DNA of 64,000 nt from Thecaphora thlaspeos (lineage: Eukaryota > Basidiomycota > Ustilaginomycetes > Urocystidales > Glomosporiaceae): contig UWYS01000003.1 in assembly GCA_900291925.1 (NCBI GenBank), positions 1-64,000 on the forward strand. The letters run 5' to 3'. The notes under the pieces were generated by a model that worked only from the letters and a program-made list of their open reading frames with translations, had not been told where the DNA came from and did no database searches. Of this stretch, positions 46,553 to 57,445 are shown piece after piece. Position 1 is the first letter of the stretch; the number at the start of each line of letters is the position of its first letter. The position numbers and the translations under genes are program-made.

Positions 46553-47478
46553 ACACATTTCCCTAGGAATCCGGCGTCGCTAGGAATCCGGCCGGGAAAA
46601 AGCAGACTGTCTACCACCCTCACTACCACCATCACCGCCATTGTCATCGACCATTCTACTATCCACCGCATCTCCTGACTGCCCCCGCTGCTCTCTCTCT
46701 CAGCACCCACCGACACATCAATGCGAGTTGTACCACCCACGCCCCACCATGCCACCCTCACCTACGCAGCAAGTACGACCGCGCACTCGAGAATCAGCGC
46801 ATGGACGGCGCTCTGCTCGACAACCTCACCGCCTTCTTCAACATCTTCTGCAGCATGCTGCGCAAGTACAACATTCGGGATCCACTGGTGATCTGGCAGG
46901 GCAAGTGGCACCACCTTGGCAACCACCGCCACATAGAGGGACCAGGCAAAGGCTGCCACTTTGCCGTCTCGCCCAAGGGGTGGACAAGCAACAACTTGGC
47001 GCAAGGGCATCAGCAAGACGTCGGTCCGCAAGGCCTTTGCTGACGTTGGCCTCACCTTGCCCGCTGCAGCAGAGAAGGTCCTCGCCAAGCTGCCAGGCTT
47101 CAAGCCTCGCAATCAGACCCCGCCGCCAGTCGAGGGCCCCTTTTTCAACACTCCAACACTCCAACCAACCCAGCTCGCTTTCACAACCTCGCGCTGAGCC
47201 TGTCAAGCTTGCCGCCACTGCCTCGGCTTGCTCTCAATCCCGCTTTGGCCGGACCTTCATTTCAGTGACCTGTACGGCAGCCGTGGTGGACTGGCTGAGC
47301 GTTTCTGATGGCCCAATGTATGCAGCAAGTGTCGAAATGGATTGCATTGCTTGTCCAGTGCTTGGTACACAATAGAGCCGTCGACAACAATGGCGGTGAT
47401 GGTGGTAGTGAGGGTGGTAGACAGTCTGCTTTTTTGAGGCCGGATTCCTAGCGAAGCCGGATTCCTAGGGAAACGCGT
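46553..47478. mobile_element. Pogo-like TIR element, copy 1 (non-autonomous)
   Basis: 926 bp, nearly identical to 52,701-53,609. The termini are inverted repeats carrying a doubled CTAGGAATCCGGC unit. The right end reads GGGAAACGCGT before TA (47,479-47,480). The left end reads ACACATTTCCC where copy 2 has ACGCGTTTCCC, two CG-to-CA changes, and the flanking dinucleotide is CA instead of TA. Internal frames hold short transposase-like scraps: YDRALENQRMDGALLDNL then FCSMLRKYNI, and later SVRKAFADVG with VLAKLPGFKP. These resemble parts of Fot1/pogo DDE transposases, with the catalytic core missing. TA target and internal deletion fit a Tc1/mariner-superfamily MITE. A 244-codon frame (46,641-47,375) is kept in both copies but looks out of frame to the scraps. 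Confidence 0.8.
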
Positions 47479-49621
47479 TAAGGTGAGCGCCATGCCGGAG
47501 AGGGGCCGAGGCAAGGGGCCTCCTTCCCGCTCTCCACTCCGACAGCGTCAGCCGGGCGTAGCCCCTTGGCTGCGGCACGTCCACTCACCGCTCGCAACCC
47601 GTACCACTGCTGGACATTGTTGAGGAGGGGCTTGCACAATGATCTTGAATCACGTAGGGCGTTGCCGCTCGAGCTTAGAAAAGCACACAGCCCCGACGAC
47701 ACAAAAGGTCTATGCGGCGTTCCGACTACAGAATGTCACAGGTCAAGGCGGCTCCGACCCTTGGAGCCGGGCATGACTCGGCCCTCGAACCTTTGGCAAA
47801 GGAGGATGGTCCGACTGGCGGGAGGCCCGGACTCATCTACCTCATTTTATTTTTTTCCTGTCTGCAGCAGCAGGTCCCGCCGCTGCGGTAGGCTGCAGTC
47901 AAAGGCCGAGGGCTTAGACAGCACGCAGCGGATGGGGACCGAAGCGTCCGGCAGGTTGGCGAGGGAGAGGCAGACGAGGCAGATCGGTCGAGTTGAGTGG
48001 TGTGACGAATGCCAAGCCAGGGTGTCACGAGTTGGTTGTGATGCCACAAAGATCGGGGGCCAGAGCAGGATAAACAACGAGGATGAAGACGGACGACGGA
48101 CGATGGTTGTGATAAGGATGAGATGATGACGAGAGGATCGCCTGCCTGGTTGACCGGCCCGGCCGTGTATGTCTCACCGCAATCAACGAGCACATGTCCA
48201 CCGACTTTCAGGGTGGACAGGCGATTGCGGCTGAACGACGGCGACGCTAGGGTATACGATCAAGGTCAGGTCACCACGACAGGCTGCTGCTCTACTGTAC
48301 GACAGGTTGCGCTTACCGAGCAAGCAGCCCGACCGTACATACGTGTCCCTTTCGACGCCGATCGCACCATTACAAGCAGCGGCGGCGGCAGCGGATCGGT
48401 CTTAGCTAGTCACAGAACACGGTAGCGTTGTCGATAGCCCGCCAGCTGGCTCGATTGAAGAGCGCAGCAGGAGCGTGAAGGAGGAGGGGGAGGCGCCGGG
48501 AACCATAGGGGATGGACGCAGAGGAGGTCGAGGACCCGGGCTACATACTTTGCGTAGCTTAGAAGGAGCGCATCCGCCTTGCTCCGCCGTCGCCTCGGCT
48601 CGGGGAAAAAGGGTAGGTGCGGTAGTATCGATTTGCTGCGCTCGTTCTGCTACCTTGGAAGAGCTGCAGGTGCGGCACGAAGGCCTGCAGCAAAGGGGCA
48701 GCCCTGCGACAAAAGAGCCTCGACCCTGCCTTTCGTCATAACCCGTTTGCTCCACCGGCAGTTGCCAGACACGTACTGTACTACAGTAGAGCCTTGCCCT
48801 GCCTCGCCCAAAGGCGGCCCACGAGAGAGGGCGAGAGAGGGCGCGCGTTGCATGTGGAACAAACTACGTCAAGTCACCCCCCGGGTTGGTTTGTGTTTCG
48901 CTCATCTCCCGCCCATCGCCCCTGGCCCACGCCCCTTCGACTGGCGCTGCTTGAGCTCGACACGAGCGCGCAATGGCAGAGGCCTGGCCTGGCTTGATTC
49001 CCCCCTTGCCCGACATTTTTTTCAAGCTGCCGTGGTGCGTCCGCCTGCCCCGACAATGGCGACGTGCAACCCCAAGCCTGTCCTCCCTCGTCTTGGCCCT
49101 CCTTTCTACAACACCACCATCAGCACACGCCTGTACGGCAGATACCCACCGCGTTCGCGCTCGTATCGCCCATCGAGCAACATAACGCCTCCACGCGGCG
49201 GCAATCTCATTCATCACCTTCGACGCGAATCCCAGCACACAGCTAGCCATACACAAAGGATACGCGCGCGTTCGCAAAGCATATACAGTGAGTGGAAGCA
49301 AGGCAGCAGAGGGCCATCTCTGTGACAGCGCGGCTTCTTTTCCAAGCAAAGAGGGATGGCGAGGGGCGAGAGGAAGCCGTCCGTGATGAGCAGCAGGCGG
49401 CGCGGAATCCGTCCGATGTTGGGCGAGAAGGGGTGGGAGCGGATGGAGCCGATCGGGCCGCCAGATGAGATACCATTATTGTCCCTCCCTCAGAAGATAA
49501 TGGACCGCTGCTCGAATTCTGGCTCTGAACCAAATGCGGATCACCCGAACAAGGGCATTCCTTGACGCCAATCCTCGCCTCTCTCTCCTTTCCGTCCTCC
49601 GCCATCGCTGCCCACGCAGGC
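47479..49621. other. 2.1 kb gene-free region before the Csc1-like gene
   Basis: No recognised gene. Three TACTGTA/TACAGTA heptamers (48,293; 48,774; 48,782), two of them in an inverted arrangement. The last few hundred bases form the promoter and leader of the channel gene. Confidence 0.45.
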
Positions 49622-52309
49622 ATGGTCGCTATACTGCGAGCGGCGCTGCCGATGGCGCTCGCCGCCCTCGCCCCGACGCTGGCACGCGCCCAGGAGGCGA
49701 CGAAGGTCGACAACAACTCGACCTCAACCGTAGTCTCGTCTCTCGTCCTCAACGCCTTCATCTTTGCCATCCTCGTCTGCGTCTTCCTCATCGCTAGGCC
49801 ACACTTCCGCAACATCTACACCCCGCGAACCTACCTTACCACGCCTGAGGAACGCGTCGACGCCCCGCCAAGGTCGCTCTTTGGCTGGATCCCCGTTTTC
49901 ATCAAGACGCCCACCACCGAAATCTACAAGAAAAACGGCCTTGACGCCTACATGTTTGTGGAGTACCTCGAGATGATGCTCTGGATCTTTGTCCCCACCT
50001 GGGTCCTCACCTGGGCCGTCCTCATGCCCACCTACGCCGCCGCCACCTCGGGCACCCAGACCGGCTTCAACAAATTCACCTACTCCAACGTCGGCGGGAA
50101 CAAGCAGGAGTCGAAGCGCTTCGCCGCCCCGCTCATCCTCCAGTACTTTATCACCTTCTGGATCCTCTACAACGTCCACACCCGCATGCGCCGCTTCGTC
50201 AAGCTGCGCCAGGAGTTCCTCGTCTCGCCCAAGCACGCAGAGACGGCACAGGCAAAGACGGTTCTTATCACCGGCGTCCCCAACGAGCTCCTCAGCGAAA
50301 AGAAGATCACCGAAATCTACTCGCAGATGCCGGGTGGTGTCGCAAAGGTCTGGATCAACCGCGACCTCAAGGAGCTCCCGGACCTCGTCGACGAGCGCAC
50401 AAAGTGGCTCAACAAGCTCGAGGCCGCCGAAACAAAGGTTATCAAGCTCGCCTACAAGCGCGTCAAGAAGGGCAAGGTCTCGGCTGACGGCGCTACGGCC
50501 AAGGATGCCGAGATGAACCCGGACATCGCCGAGCGCTACATCGAAAAGAAGCAGCGCCCCACCCACAAGCTCGGCGCGATGGGCTGCTTTGGCGAAAAGG
50601 TCGACACGCTCACCTGGTGCCGCGAACGCACCAGCGAGCTCAACCGCCAGATCGACCAGAAACGTGCCGACGTCGCCTCCGACTACAAGACCTACCCGCC
50701 CCAGAACAGCGTCTTCATCCTCTTCAACACCCAGATCGCCGCCCACATGGCGCAAAAGTCGCACGCCCACCACCTCCCCTACCGCATGGCCGAGCGCTAC
50801 GTCGAGGCCCACCCGGACGACATCGTCTGGGCGAACCTCAACATGAACCCCTACGAGCGCAAGGTCCGCACCGCCATTGGCTGGGCCATCACCATTGGCC
50901 TGATCGTCTTCTGGACAGTCCCAGTCGGCTTTGTCGGCATCATCTCTAACATCAAGGGCCTCAGCCAGGACGTCCCCTGGCTCGGATGGCTTGGCGACCT
51001 GCCCTCGGTCGTTACCGGCATCATCCAGGGCATCTTGCCCATCGTCTTGCTGGCCGTCCTCAACATGCTGCTCCCCATCATCCTCCGCCTCCTGTGTCGC
51101 CTTAGCGGCGTCCCCACGAGGACCGGAATCGAGTTGTCGCTCCAGACGCGCTTCTTCGCCTTCCAGATCGTACAGAACTTCCTCATCCTCACGCTCATCT
51201 CCGGCAGCGCGTCGCAAATCATGGATTTCGTCCGGGACGTCGGCAACGACCCGGCTTCGTTCCCTGGCCTGCTCGCCGACGCGATCCCCAAGGCGTCGAC
51301 CTTCTTCCTCTCGTTCATCGCGCTCCAGGGTCTTTCGGGTGGCGCGGCCCTTTTTGCTCAGTCGATCCCTCTGATCGTGTACTACGTCAAGAAGTTCCTG
51401 CTCGGCTCGACGCCGCGCAAGGTCTGGCACATTGACCATGACCTCCGCGGCGTTGCCTGGGGCACCCTCTTCCCCGCCATCTCGCTCCTCACCGTGGTCG
51501 GCATCGGCTACCTTGTCATCGCTCCGATCGTCAACGGTTTCACCGCTGTGACCTTCATCATCTTTTACCTCGGCTACCGCTACCTCTTCCTCTACGTCTA
51601 CGACACTCGCCCCGAGAGCGAGACGTCCGGTCTCTACTTCCCCAAGGCCGTCAGCCACCTGCTGACTGGTCTCTATGTTGAGATGGTCATGCTATGCGCC
51701 CTCTTCTTCCTTACCCAGTACACGAACGCCGACGGCTCAACGACCCAGGCGGCGATCCCCGAGGGAGCGCTGATGGTCGTCTTGATCGTCATCGTGGCCG
51801 CCTACCACTACGTGCTCAACGATTCGTTCAAGCAGATCTACACCGCACTCCCGCTCACGCTCGTCCCCGCCCAAAACGACGGAAACGTCGCCAACCACGC
51901 CGCCTCCTCGCCGCACGCCACCGCCGTGCGCGCCTCGGGCGAGACGAGCACCGAGAAGAAGCCGCTCATGGTCCAGTCGAGCGACAACGTCGCGCCGACC
52001 TACAGCAACAGCAACAACAACTTCCACGACGGCCACCGTGCCGAAGCGACCGCGGTCGACCTCAAAAACCTCGAGAAGCGCTCGACGACGCAGAACGACG
52101 CCGAGATGGACCAGGCCTTCCTCCACCCGGCTTCGCGCGATCCGCAGCGGCCCGTTTGGATCCCCAACGACAAGTTCGGCATCGGACGCGCCGGCGTCGC
52201 GGCGGCCCACCAGGCCGGCATCGAGGCGACCAGCGAGAACACCACGGTCAACGAAAAGGGCCACGTTGAGACCGACGCCTACGAGCCGCCGGGCGAGCCC
52301 CGCGTCTAA
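49622..52309 (+). CDS. Csc1/OSCA-type osmosensitive cation channel (RSN1/DUF221)
   Basis: Single exon, 895 aa. The open frame extends upstream only through a non-ATG codon, so ATG at 49,622 is the start. A signal-like first segment (MVAILRAALPMALAALAPTL) leads to NAFIFAILVCVFLIARPHF and NIYTPRTYL, the late-exocytosis-type N domain. Two more TMs follow (MMLWIFVPTWVLTWAVL; ILQYFITFWILYNV). A cytosolic RRM-like domain (KTVLITGVPNELLSEKKITE, about 220-420) contains a charged helix pair. The 7TM domain runs about 425-760. The tail (about 770-895) is hydrophilic and has KKPLMVQSS and RPVWIPNDKFGIGRAG. Yeast Csc1 and plant OSCA are hyperosmolality/mechanically gated cation channels. It sits between the two TIR-element copies. 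Confidence 0.93.
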   Translation: MVAILRAALPMALAALAPTLARAQEATKVDNNSTSTVVSSLVLNAFIFAILVCVFLIARPHFRNIYTPRTYLTTPEERVDAPPRSLFGWIPVFIKTPTTEIYKKNGLDAYMFVEYLEMMLWIFVPTWVLTWAVLMPTYAAATSGTQTGFNKFTYSNVGGNKQESKRFAAPLILQYFITFWILYNVHTRMRRFVKLRQEFLVSPKHAETAQAKTVLITGVPNELLSEKKITEIYSQMPGGVAKVWINRDLKELPDLVDERTKWLNKLEAAETKVIKLAYKRVKKGKVSADGATAKDAEMNPDIAERYIEKKQRPTHKLGAMGCFGEKVDTLTWCRERTSELNRQIDQKRADVASDYKTYPPQNSVFILFNTQIAAHMAQKSHAHHLPYRMAERYVEAHPDDIVWANLNMNPYERKVRTAIGWAITIGLIVFWTVPVGFVGIISNIKGLSQDVPWLGWLGDLPSVVTGIIQGILPIVLLAVLNMLLPIILRLLCRLSGVPTRTGIELSLQTRFFAFQIVQNFLILTLISGSASQIMDFVRDVGNDPASFPGLLADAIPKASTFFLSFIALQGLSGGAALFAQSIPLIVYYVKKFLLGSTPRKVWHIDHDLRGVAWGTLFPAISLLTVVGIGYLVIAPIVNGFTAVTFIIFYLGYRYLFLYVYDTRPESETSGLYFPKAVSHLLTGLYVEMVMLCALFFLTQYTNADGSTTQAAIPEGALMVVLIVIVAAYHYVLNDSFKQIYTALPLTLVPAQNDGNVANHAASSPHATAVRASGETSTEKKPLMVQSSDNVAPTYSNSNNNFHDGHRAEATAVDLKNLEKRSTTQNDAEMDQAFLHPASRDPQRPVWIPNDKFGIGRAGVAAAHQAGIEATSENTTVNEKGHVETDAYEPPGEPRV

Positions 52310-52700
52310 ATGCCGGAGGCGCCGGCGCCCTAGTTCTAAGCGTCGGGTTCTCGGTCACGGAACCTTGCTTCAACCTTCCCTCTCGCGGAGACTTGGAAGG
52401 CGGCGCGCGCCCTTTTCGAACTCCGCGATACCCTTTACCTTTCCTACCGCCGGCCAGCCTTCTGAGCTTGCGCTTTAGGGTCTCGCTCCAGCTCCGTAGG
52501 CTCTTGCTCGGCCTGGCCCGGCTCGGTGGGCTTTACAGCGCGCGCAACATACCCAACTTCTTGCCCTCACCCCTTACCCTTCCCTTTCTATTTCTTAGTC
52601 GTAGTTGCCTCGACATTATCCCTAGGGCACGTTCCCAACGCTCAGTGGCGGAGACTCACCCTCGGCCATTGAGATATTCTTGGCGTTCGGTGTTCCTCTA
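52310..52700. other. 3' flank of the channel gene
   Basis: 391 bp between the channel stop and TIR element copy 2. No gene recognised. It ends in the TA dinucleotide (52,699-52,700) of the element's target site. Confidence 0.5.
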
Positions 52701-53609
52701 ACGCGTTTCCCTAGGAATCCGGCGTCGCTAGGAATCCGGCCGGGAAAAAGCAGACTGTCTACCACCCTCACTACCACCATCACCGCCATTGTCGTCGACG
52801 GCTCCACTACCCACCGCATCTCCTGACTGCCCCCGCTGCTCTCTCTCTCAGCACCCACCGACACATCAATGCGAGTTGTACCACCCACGTCCCACCATGC
52901 CACCCTCACCTACGCAGCAAGTACAACCATGCGCTCGAGAATCAGCGCATGGACGGCGCTCTGCTCGACAACCTCACCGCCTTCTTCAATATCTTCTGCA
53001 GCATGCTGCGCAAGTACAACATTCGGGATCCACTGGTGATCTGGCAGGGCAAGTGGCACCACCTTGGCAACCACCGCCACATAGAGGGACCAGGCAAAGG
53101 CTGCCACTTTGCCGTCTCGCCCAAGGGGTGGACAAGCAACAACTTGGCGCAAGGGCATCAGCAAGACGTCGGTCCGCAAGGCCTTTGCTGACGTTGGCCT
53201 CACCTTGCCCGCTGCAGCAGAGAAGGTCCTCGCCAAGCTGCCAGGCTTCAAGCCTCGCAATCAGACCCCGCCGCCAGTCGAGGGCCCCTTTTTCAACACT
53301 CCAACACTCCAACCAACCCAGCTCGCTTTCACAACCTCGCGCTGAGCCTGTCAAGCTTGCCGCCACTGCCTCGGCTTGCTCTCAATCCCGCTCTGGCCGG
53401 ACCTCCATTTCAGTGAACTGTACGGCAGCCGTGGTGGACTGGCTGAGCGTTTCTGATGGCCCAATGTATGCAGCAAGTGTCAAGATGGATTGCATTGCTT
53501 GTCCAGTGCTTGGTACACAATAGAGCCGTCGATGACAATGGCGGTGATGGTGGTAGTGAGGGTGGTAGACAGTCTGCTTTTTTGAGGCCGGATTCCTAGG
53601 GAAACGCGT
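52701..53609. mobile_element. Pogo-like TIR element, copy 2 (intact ends)
   Basis: 909 bp with termini ACGCGTTTCCCTAGG...CCTAGGGAAACGCGT, perfect inverted repeats for the outer 15 bases, flanked on both sides by TA (52,699-52,700 and 53,610-53,611). This is the TA duplication of the Tc1/mariner/pogo superfamily. It lacks one of the two right-hand CTAGGAATCCGGC subunits present in copy 1. The interior matches copy 1 almost base for base, with the differences clustered in the left 100 bp and the right third. Same orientation as copy 1. No intact transposase is encoded. Confidence 0.85.
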
Positions 53610-54782
53610 TAGCTTGTTCCCACCACTCTTTTCTTTGCGCCCTCCTCTGACGGCAGGCCGCTCATCTCACCGAGCGAGCGCGAGCCATGCCTGCTGTGCA
53701 CGTCTCTGACGATGTCTCTCTTTTGGCTGCACCGCGCGGATCTCTGCAGCCCGCCCATGAGCCGCTGCGGACCAACGGCACGGTAGGGTAAACGCAACGC
53801 GACGTCACATAAAAAACGAAACACCCGCGAGGGAGGGGCTAGAACGCGACCCCAGACATCAACAGGCATTTGTTGATCGATACGCCCGGCTTCATCCGAT
53901 GTATGTAAGTAGGCGGCCAGCATTCAGTCGGTTTGGCCATGACAGCGTCGTCTGCTTCACATGCGCCCGTTCCTATAGCAAGACATGCTACAGTAACTTT
54001 GCTTCACGGTCCTGCCGACTGAGTGACTAGAGCCTGTCTTCCGCTTCGGCCGATCGCCGTCGGTGCTCTGACACGTACAGTACTAACAGCCATACAGTGG
54101 ACCGACAGACGGGACCCGGATGTGGCTTCATTAGGGCCTATGTCGGAGACAGGAGAGTCGGAAGCTTCCATACCGAACCTGAGCCCGCGAGCCAGAGCGT
54201 CCAGGCTGGTCCCACCGGATCCAAGTATCTCCTGTCTGGCTACACCATCCTCAAGCAGCGAGTCTCGTCTCCGTTCGACAGCGTGGTGGAATGTGAACCG
54301 ACAGGATTATCTCACGTCCATCCAGGCACTGTTGGCGAGTCCGGAAGGATGGTGAATAAAGTGCGACATTCTCTATGGCCTCCGTTTCTATCGTTCATAA
54401 CAGCAGCGGCAGCAGCGAAGAAGAGGGTGCCAATCTTGAATGGCACTGCCGCGGCGCTCGGTCATGTGCGCAGGGTGGGCGTCCGTTGGCAGTAGACTCT
54501 CTTCTCCCTCTTGCCGCCGCCGCCGCTTCGGCGTCGTCATCTCTATCATCCCTTGTTCACTTTCCTCGCCATGCTCTCACCCGGCGCCCAGGCGCTCTCC
54601 AAGAATTCCGACAACCCATGTTGTTTCCTCTCTCCCCGTCTGCTCCTCTATACTTTGGCTCAGCCTCGTGGCTCGAGTTGGTGCAATAAAGCTTGGTATA
54701 TTCAGCAGGACGGCCGCCTGGCGAGAGCGATCACCTTGCTCCCTGCGCTTTTATTCTCCCTCTATGGTCACCATCGCTTCAT
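53610..54782. other. Spacer TIR element to adenosine deaminase
   Basis: 1.2 kb without a recognised gene. TACAGTA at 53,989 and 54,076. Short plus-strand ORFs have no domain. Confidence 0.45.
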
Positions 54783-56302
54783 CTAGCAGAACGACTGCTC
54801 AAACTCGACGAATTCCATCTCGAGCTTCTTCTGGAGGCGGGCTCTTGTGCTCTTGCCAGTGAACGCCTTGCACGACTCAGCCTGAAACGAGGCGGCGCAC
54901 TCTGCAACGAGCTGGGCGGCCTCTACGTCCTTCCAGATGCTAGCGCCGGGCAAGAAGGAGTAGTGCAACGAGTTCCTCGCGAGGCCCTTGAGTTCGGCGT
55001 ACGTCAGGCCATGTTCCGAGACGGCACGTAGGAATTCGTTGCTGAGGTCGTTTCGCAGCACTCCGGAATCGTCGGTGCTCAAGACGGTCGCTACGCCATG
55101 GGAACGGTAGAAGTTGAACGGATGCTGTTCCCCCTTGATGCCGAGGATGGCCTCGTTGCTGGAGAGGTTGATCTCGACTGCGATGCCGTTTCGGCGCATG
55201 TCGCGCAGCAGCGAGGTCGAGTTCGTCTCGAAAGCGATGCTGACTCCGTGTCCTATCCTCCTTGCCGAGGCCACCTCTACCGCTTGACGGATGTGGAACC
55301 CCATGTCTCGCGGGTGCACCGTACCGAGGACGAGCTCGCCAGCGTGCAGAGCAGATGGGACTCGGGGGAAGCGAGAGTGAAGGTGTCGAAACATGTTCAT
55401 GTGCAGCGTGTAGTCTTTCGTCGCCACCTTGCCGTCCTCTGCCTGTGCGATCTGAACACCGACGAACCTATCATCTGCCTGTTGAAGCGCGAACGAAGTG
55501 TAGAGCATGGTGTACACTTGCGACGGCGTCATGAGACGCAGCGCTGTGGCGAGGTATCGAACCATCACGTCGCAGCCTACGCGCGAGGGACATTCAGACG
55601 TAGCGACCTCCTCCATATCGTCGTACGTCTTTCGGATCGAATTTATGTTGCTCGATACGATGCTCTCCAACTCCTTGTCCACCCTCTTGAAATCGGAGAT
55701 GGTAGAGTTGCTGCTGAGGGGCGAGGACAGCTCGGCCGACATCGTAGTCCACAGCGGAGGAACGACCATGACTTCTACGTAACTGACATGGTCTAGCGCC
55801 GCCTGTTCCTTTACAGCTGCGAGTTCCTTTCCGGCCGAGGGAGTAGCAACGATGCTAGACCTTCTGAACGTCGCAAAGAAGCGATCGTGTCCGCTCGGCT
55901 GGGCGCCAAACGGTGTAGCCGGGTCAGACTGGCGGAGCGATACAGCATTGATGGCCGAGTCGTAAAGGGACTGACTCGCCTGCTCGACCGGTACCGTTCC
56001 CGGACCGCAGGGGAGGCGGTGAGGAGTGCCGAGGTGGTGTTGAGGCACACGCCAAGATCCACCGCCCAGCTCAGCAGATCTTCCGCAAAAGGCGTACCGT
56101 CAAGGTGGTTGTGTAGGTCGGCTCCCTTGGGCATGGGCTGGACGAAACTGCGCACAGCACCCAGGTTCGATCGGCGCGATTCGAGAGCGGTGTGCGCGCA
56201 TTGCTCCGTCGAAGAGAGAGAGGAGCGAGATGTCTTGAAGGGTGTAGCGCTGGCGAGCGTCAGAAAGGCCAAGAGGGCCACGAGACCGGTGGAGAGTCGC
56301 AT
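54783..56302 (-). CDS. Secreted adenosine deaminase (ADGF/CECR1 type), frameshifted
   Basis: The N-terminal frame starts MRLSTGLVALLAFLTLASAT (signal peptide). It continues to the metal-binding ADLHNHLDGTPFAEDLLSWA and VDLGVCLNTTS. The rest of the enzyme lies in another frame from about 56,010: GTVPVEQASQSLYDSAINAV, PSGHDRFFATFRR, ALHAGELVLGTVHP, RRIGHGVSIAFE and STDDSGVLRND. It ends at QSFC. The switch falls at a G4 run (56,010-56,013, plus strand; C4 in the coding strand) and equals a one-base loss. There is no room for an intron. All catalytic elements (HxH, HAGE, GHG, TDD) are present, so either the read has an error or the gene is freshly inactivated. ADGF enzymes deaminate extracellular adenosine to inosine. 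The total is about 505 aa if read through. Confidence 0.85.
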
Positions 56303-57445
56303 CGTGTACGGTGCGGCGCTCTTCGATTGCAGCACGGACAGCGTCGACCGAGCGATTTGAGGAGGGATGAGAAGGGGGGAAAGACGGAGGAAGGGGGGAA
56401 AGGGAAGGGCAGCACGACGACCACGGCCAAAGAGGGTGAAAAGAAGGGTTATGAACCTCTGCTCAAGGACAACCCCGGACTCAATCTCTTATAGCAAATC
56501 TGCAACGAACGAAAAAGGTCACGTTCCGAACGAAACAAAAGAGAAGGTGAAGAAGAAAGGCAAGCAGTCCGAAAGTGAATGGAGAGACAGTGTTTTGGTC
56601 ATCTCTAGAAAAACAGATGAGGTGGGGGTGCATGATGCAGTTGCAAGAAGCCTGTCCCACTCTCTGTGCTGGGGATCACGAGCTTCACAAAGAGGGCACT
56701 TTATGCTGAGCCATATGTGCTAAGGCACAAGAACACCTGCATTCAATGAAAGAGGTGCAGCTGTTCTGTCAATCTTGGAGAATAGCAAAGAGTGCAGCTG
56801 ACCAAGCTCCATCTGTGTGCTTACAGTACTTACAACACAGTACTGTACAGTAGGCAACAGTTTGGCACTCAGAGACAACTGTCTCACAACACTTTTGTGT
56901 CACTCTGCTTGGTGCTGGTGCAAGTAGCCCCTCCTCTTCCCTCCCCCCCCCTCTCTCTCTCTCTTTCTCTTGTTCTCACACTTGCTTGCATTCTTAATTA
57001 TGTTTGTCTGATGCTGCCATCATGACTACAGCCAAGAGTATGTCTGCTCAAAATAATGATGCCTGCAGGCTGACCCAGTCACACAGGAGGAGACATTGTG
57101 AAAATCTTCCAGGAATGCAGGCTCATTGCAACCCTGTCACACAACACCACCTGGCCACACACACAACACTTGTCTGTACTGCTACTGTACTGTAACTACA
57201 CTGTTCTTTATAATATCAGGATTTCCATTTTGATATTTCCTGCAATCAAGAGCAAATGGCAAGATGAACTACTTAAAGACTATAAAAATCTAATGCCATG
57301 GAATTCAGGAAAAGCAATGCTGCATTCAAGTATGGTTCTCTATAAGAAAAAGACTGCTTCCATTCCTTACTACTACTGTTTCCAGAGCTTCCAGAGCTCA
57401 ATCCTTGTGATGTGATAAATAAGGTATTGCTTGCCATGGAGTGGT
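56303..57445. other. Transition into the CpG-depleted island
   Basis: Upstream of the deaminase the DNA is purine-rich. From about 56,600 CG dinucleotides almost vanish and AT content rises. Five TACAGTA/TACTGTA heptamers occur (56,822; 56,841; 56,846; 57,183; 57,188), the last four as overlapping pairs. A (CT)n run lies at about 56,950-56,975. No gene. Confidence 0.55.

Noticed and set aside
46641..47375. 244-codon ORF shared by both TIR elements as a functional gene
   Set aside because: Its conservation follows from near-identity of two recent element copies; the transposase-like scraps are in other frames.
49724..51658. 644-codon minus-strand ORF
   Set aside because: Antisense of the Csc1-like channel gene, composition dominated by Asp, Glu, Val and Arg, no motif.
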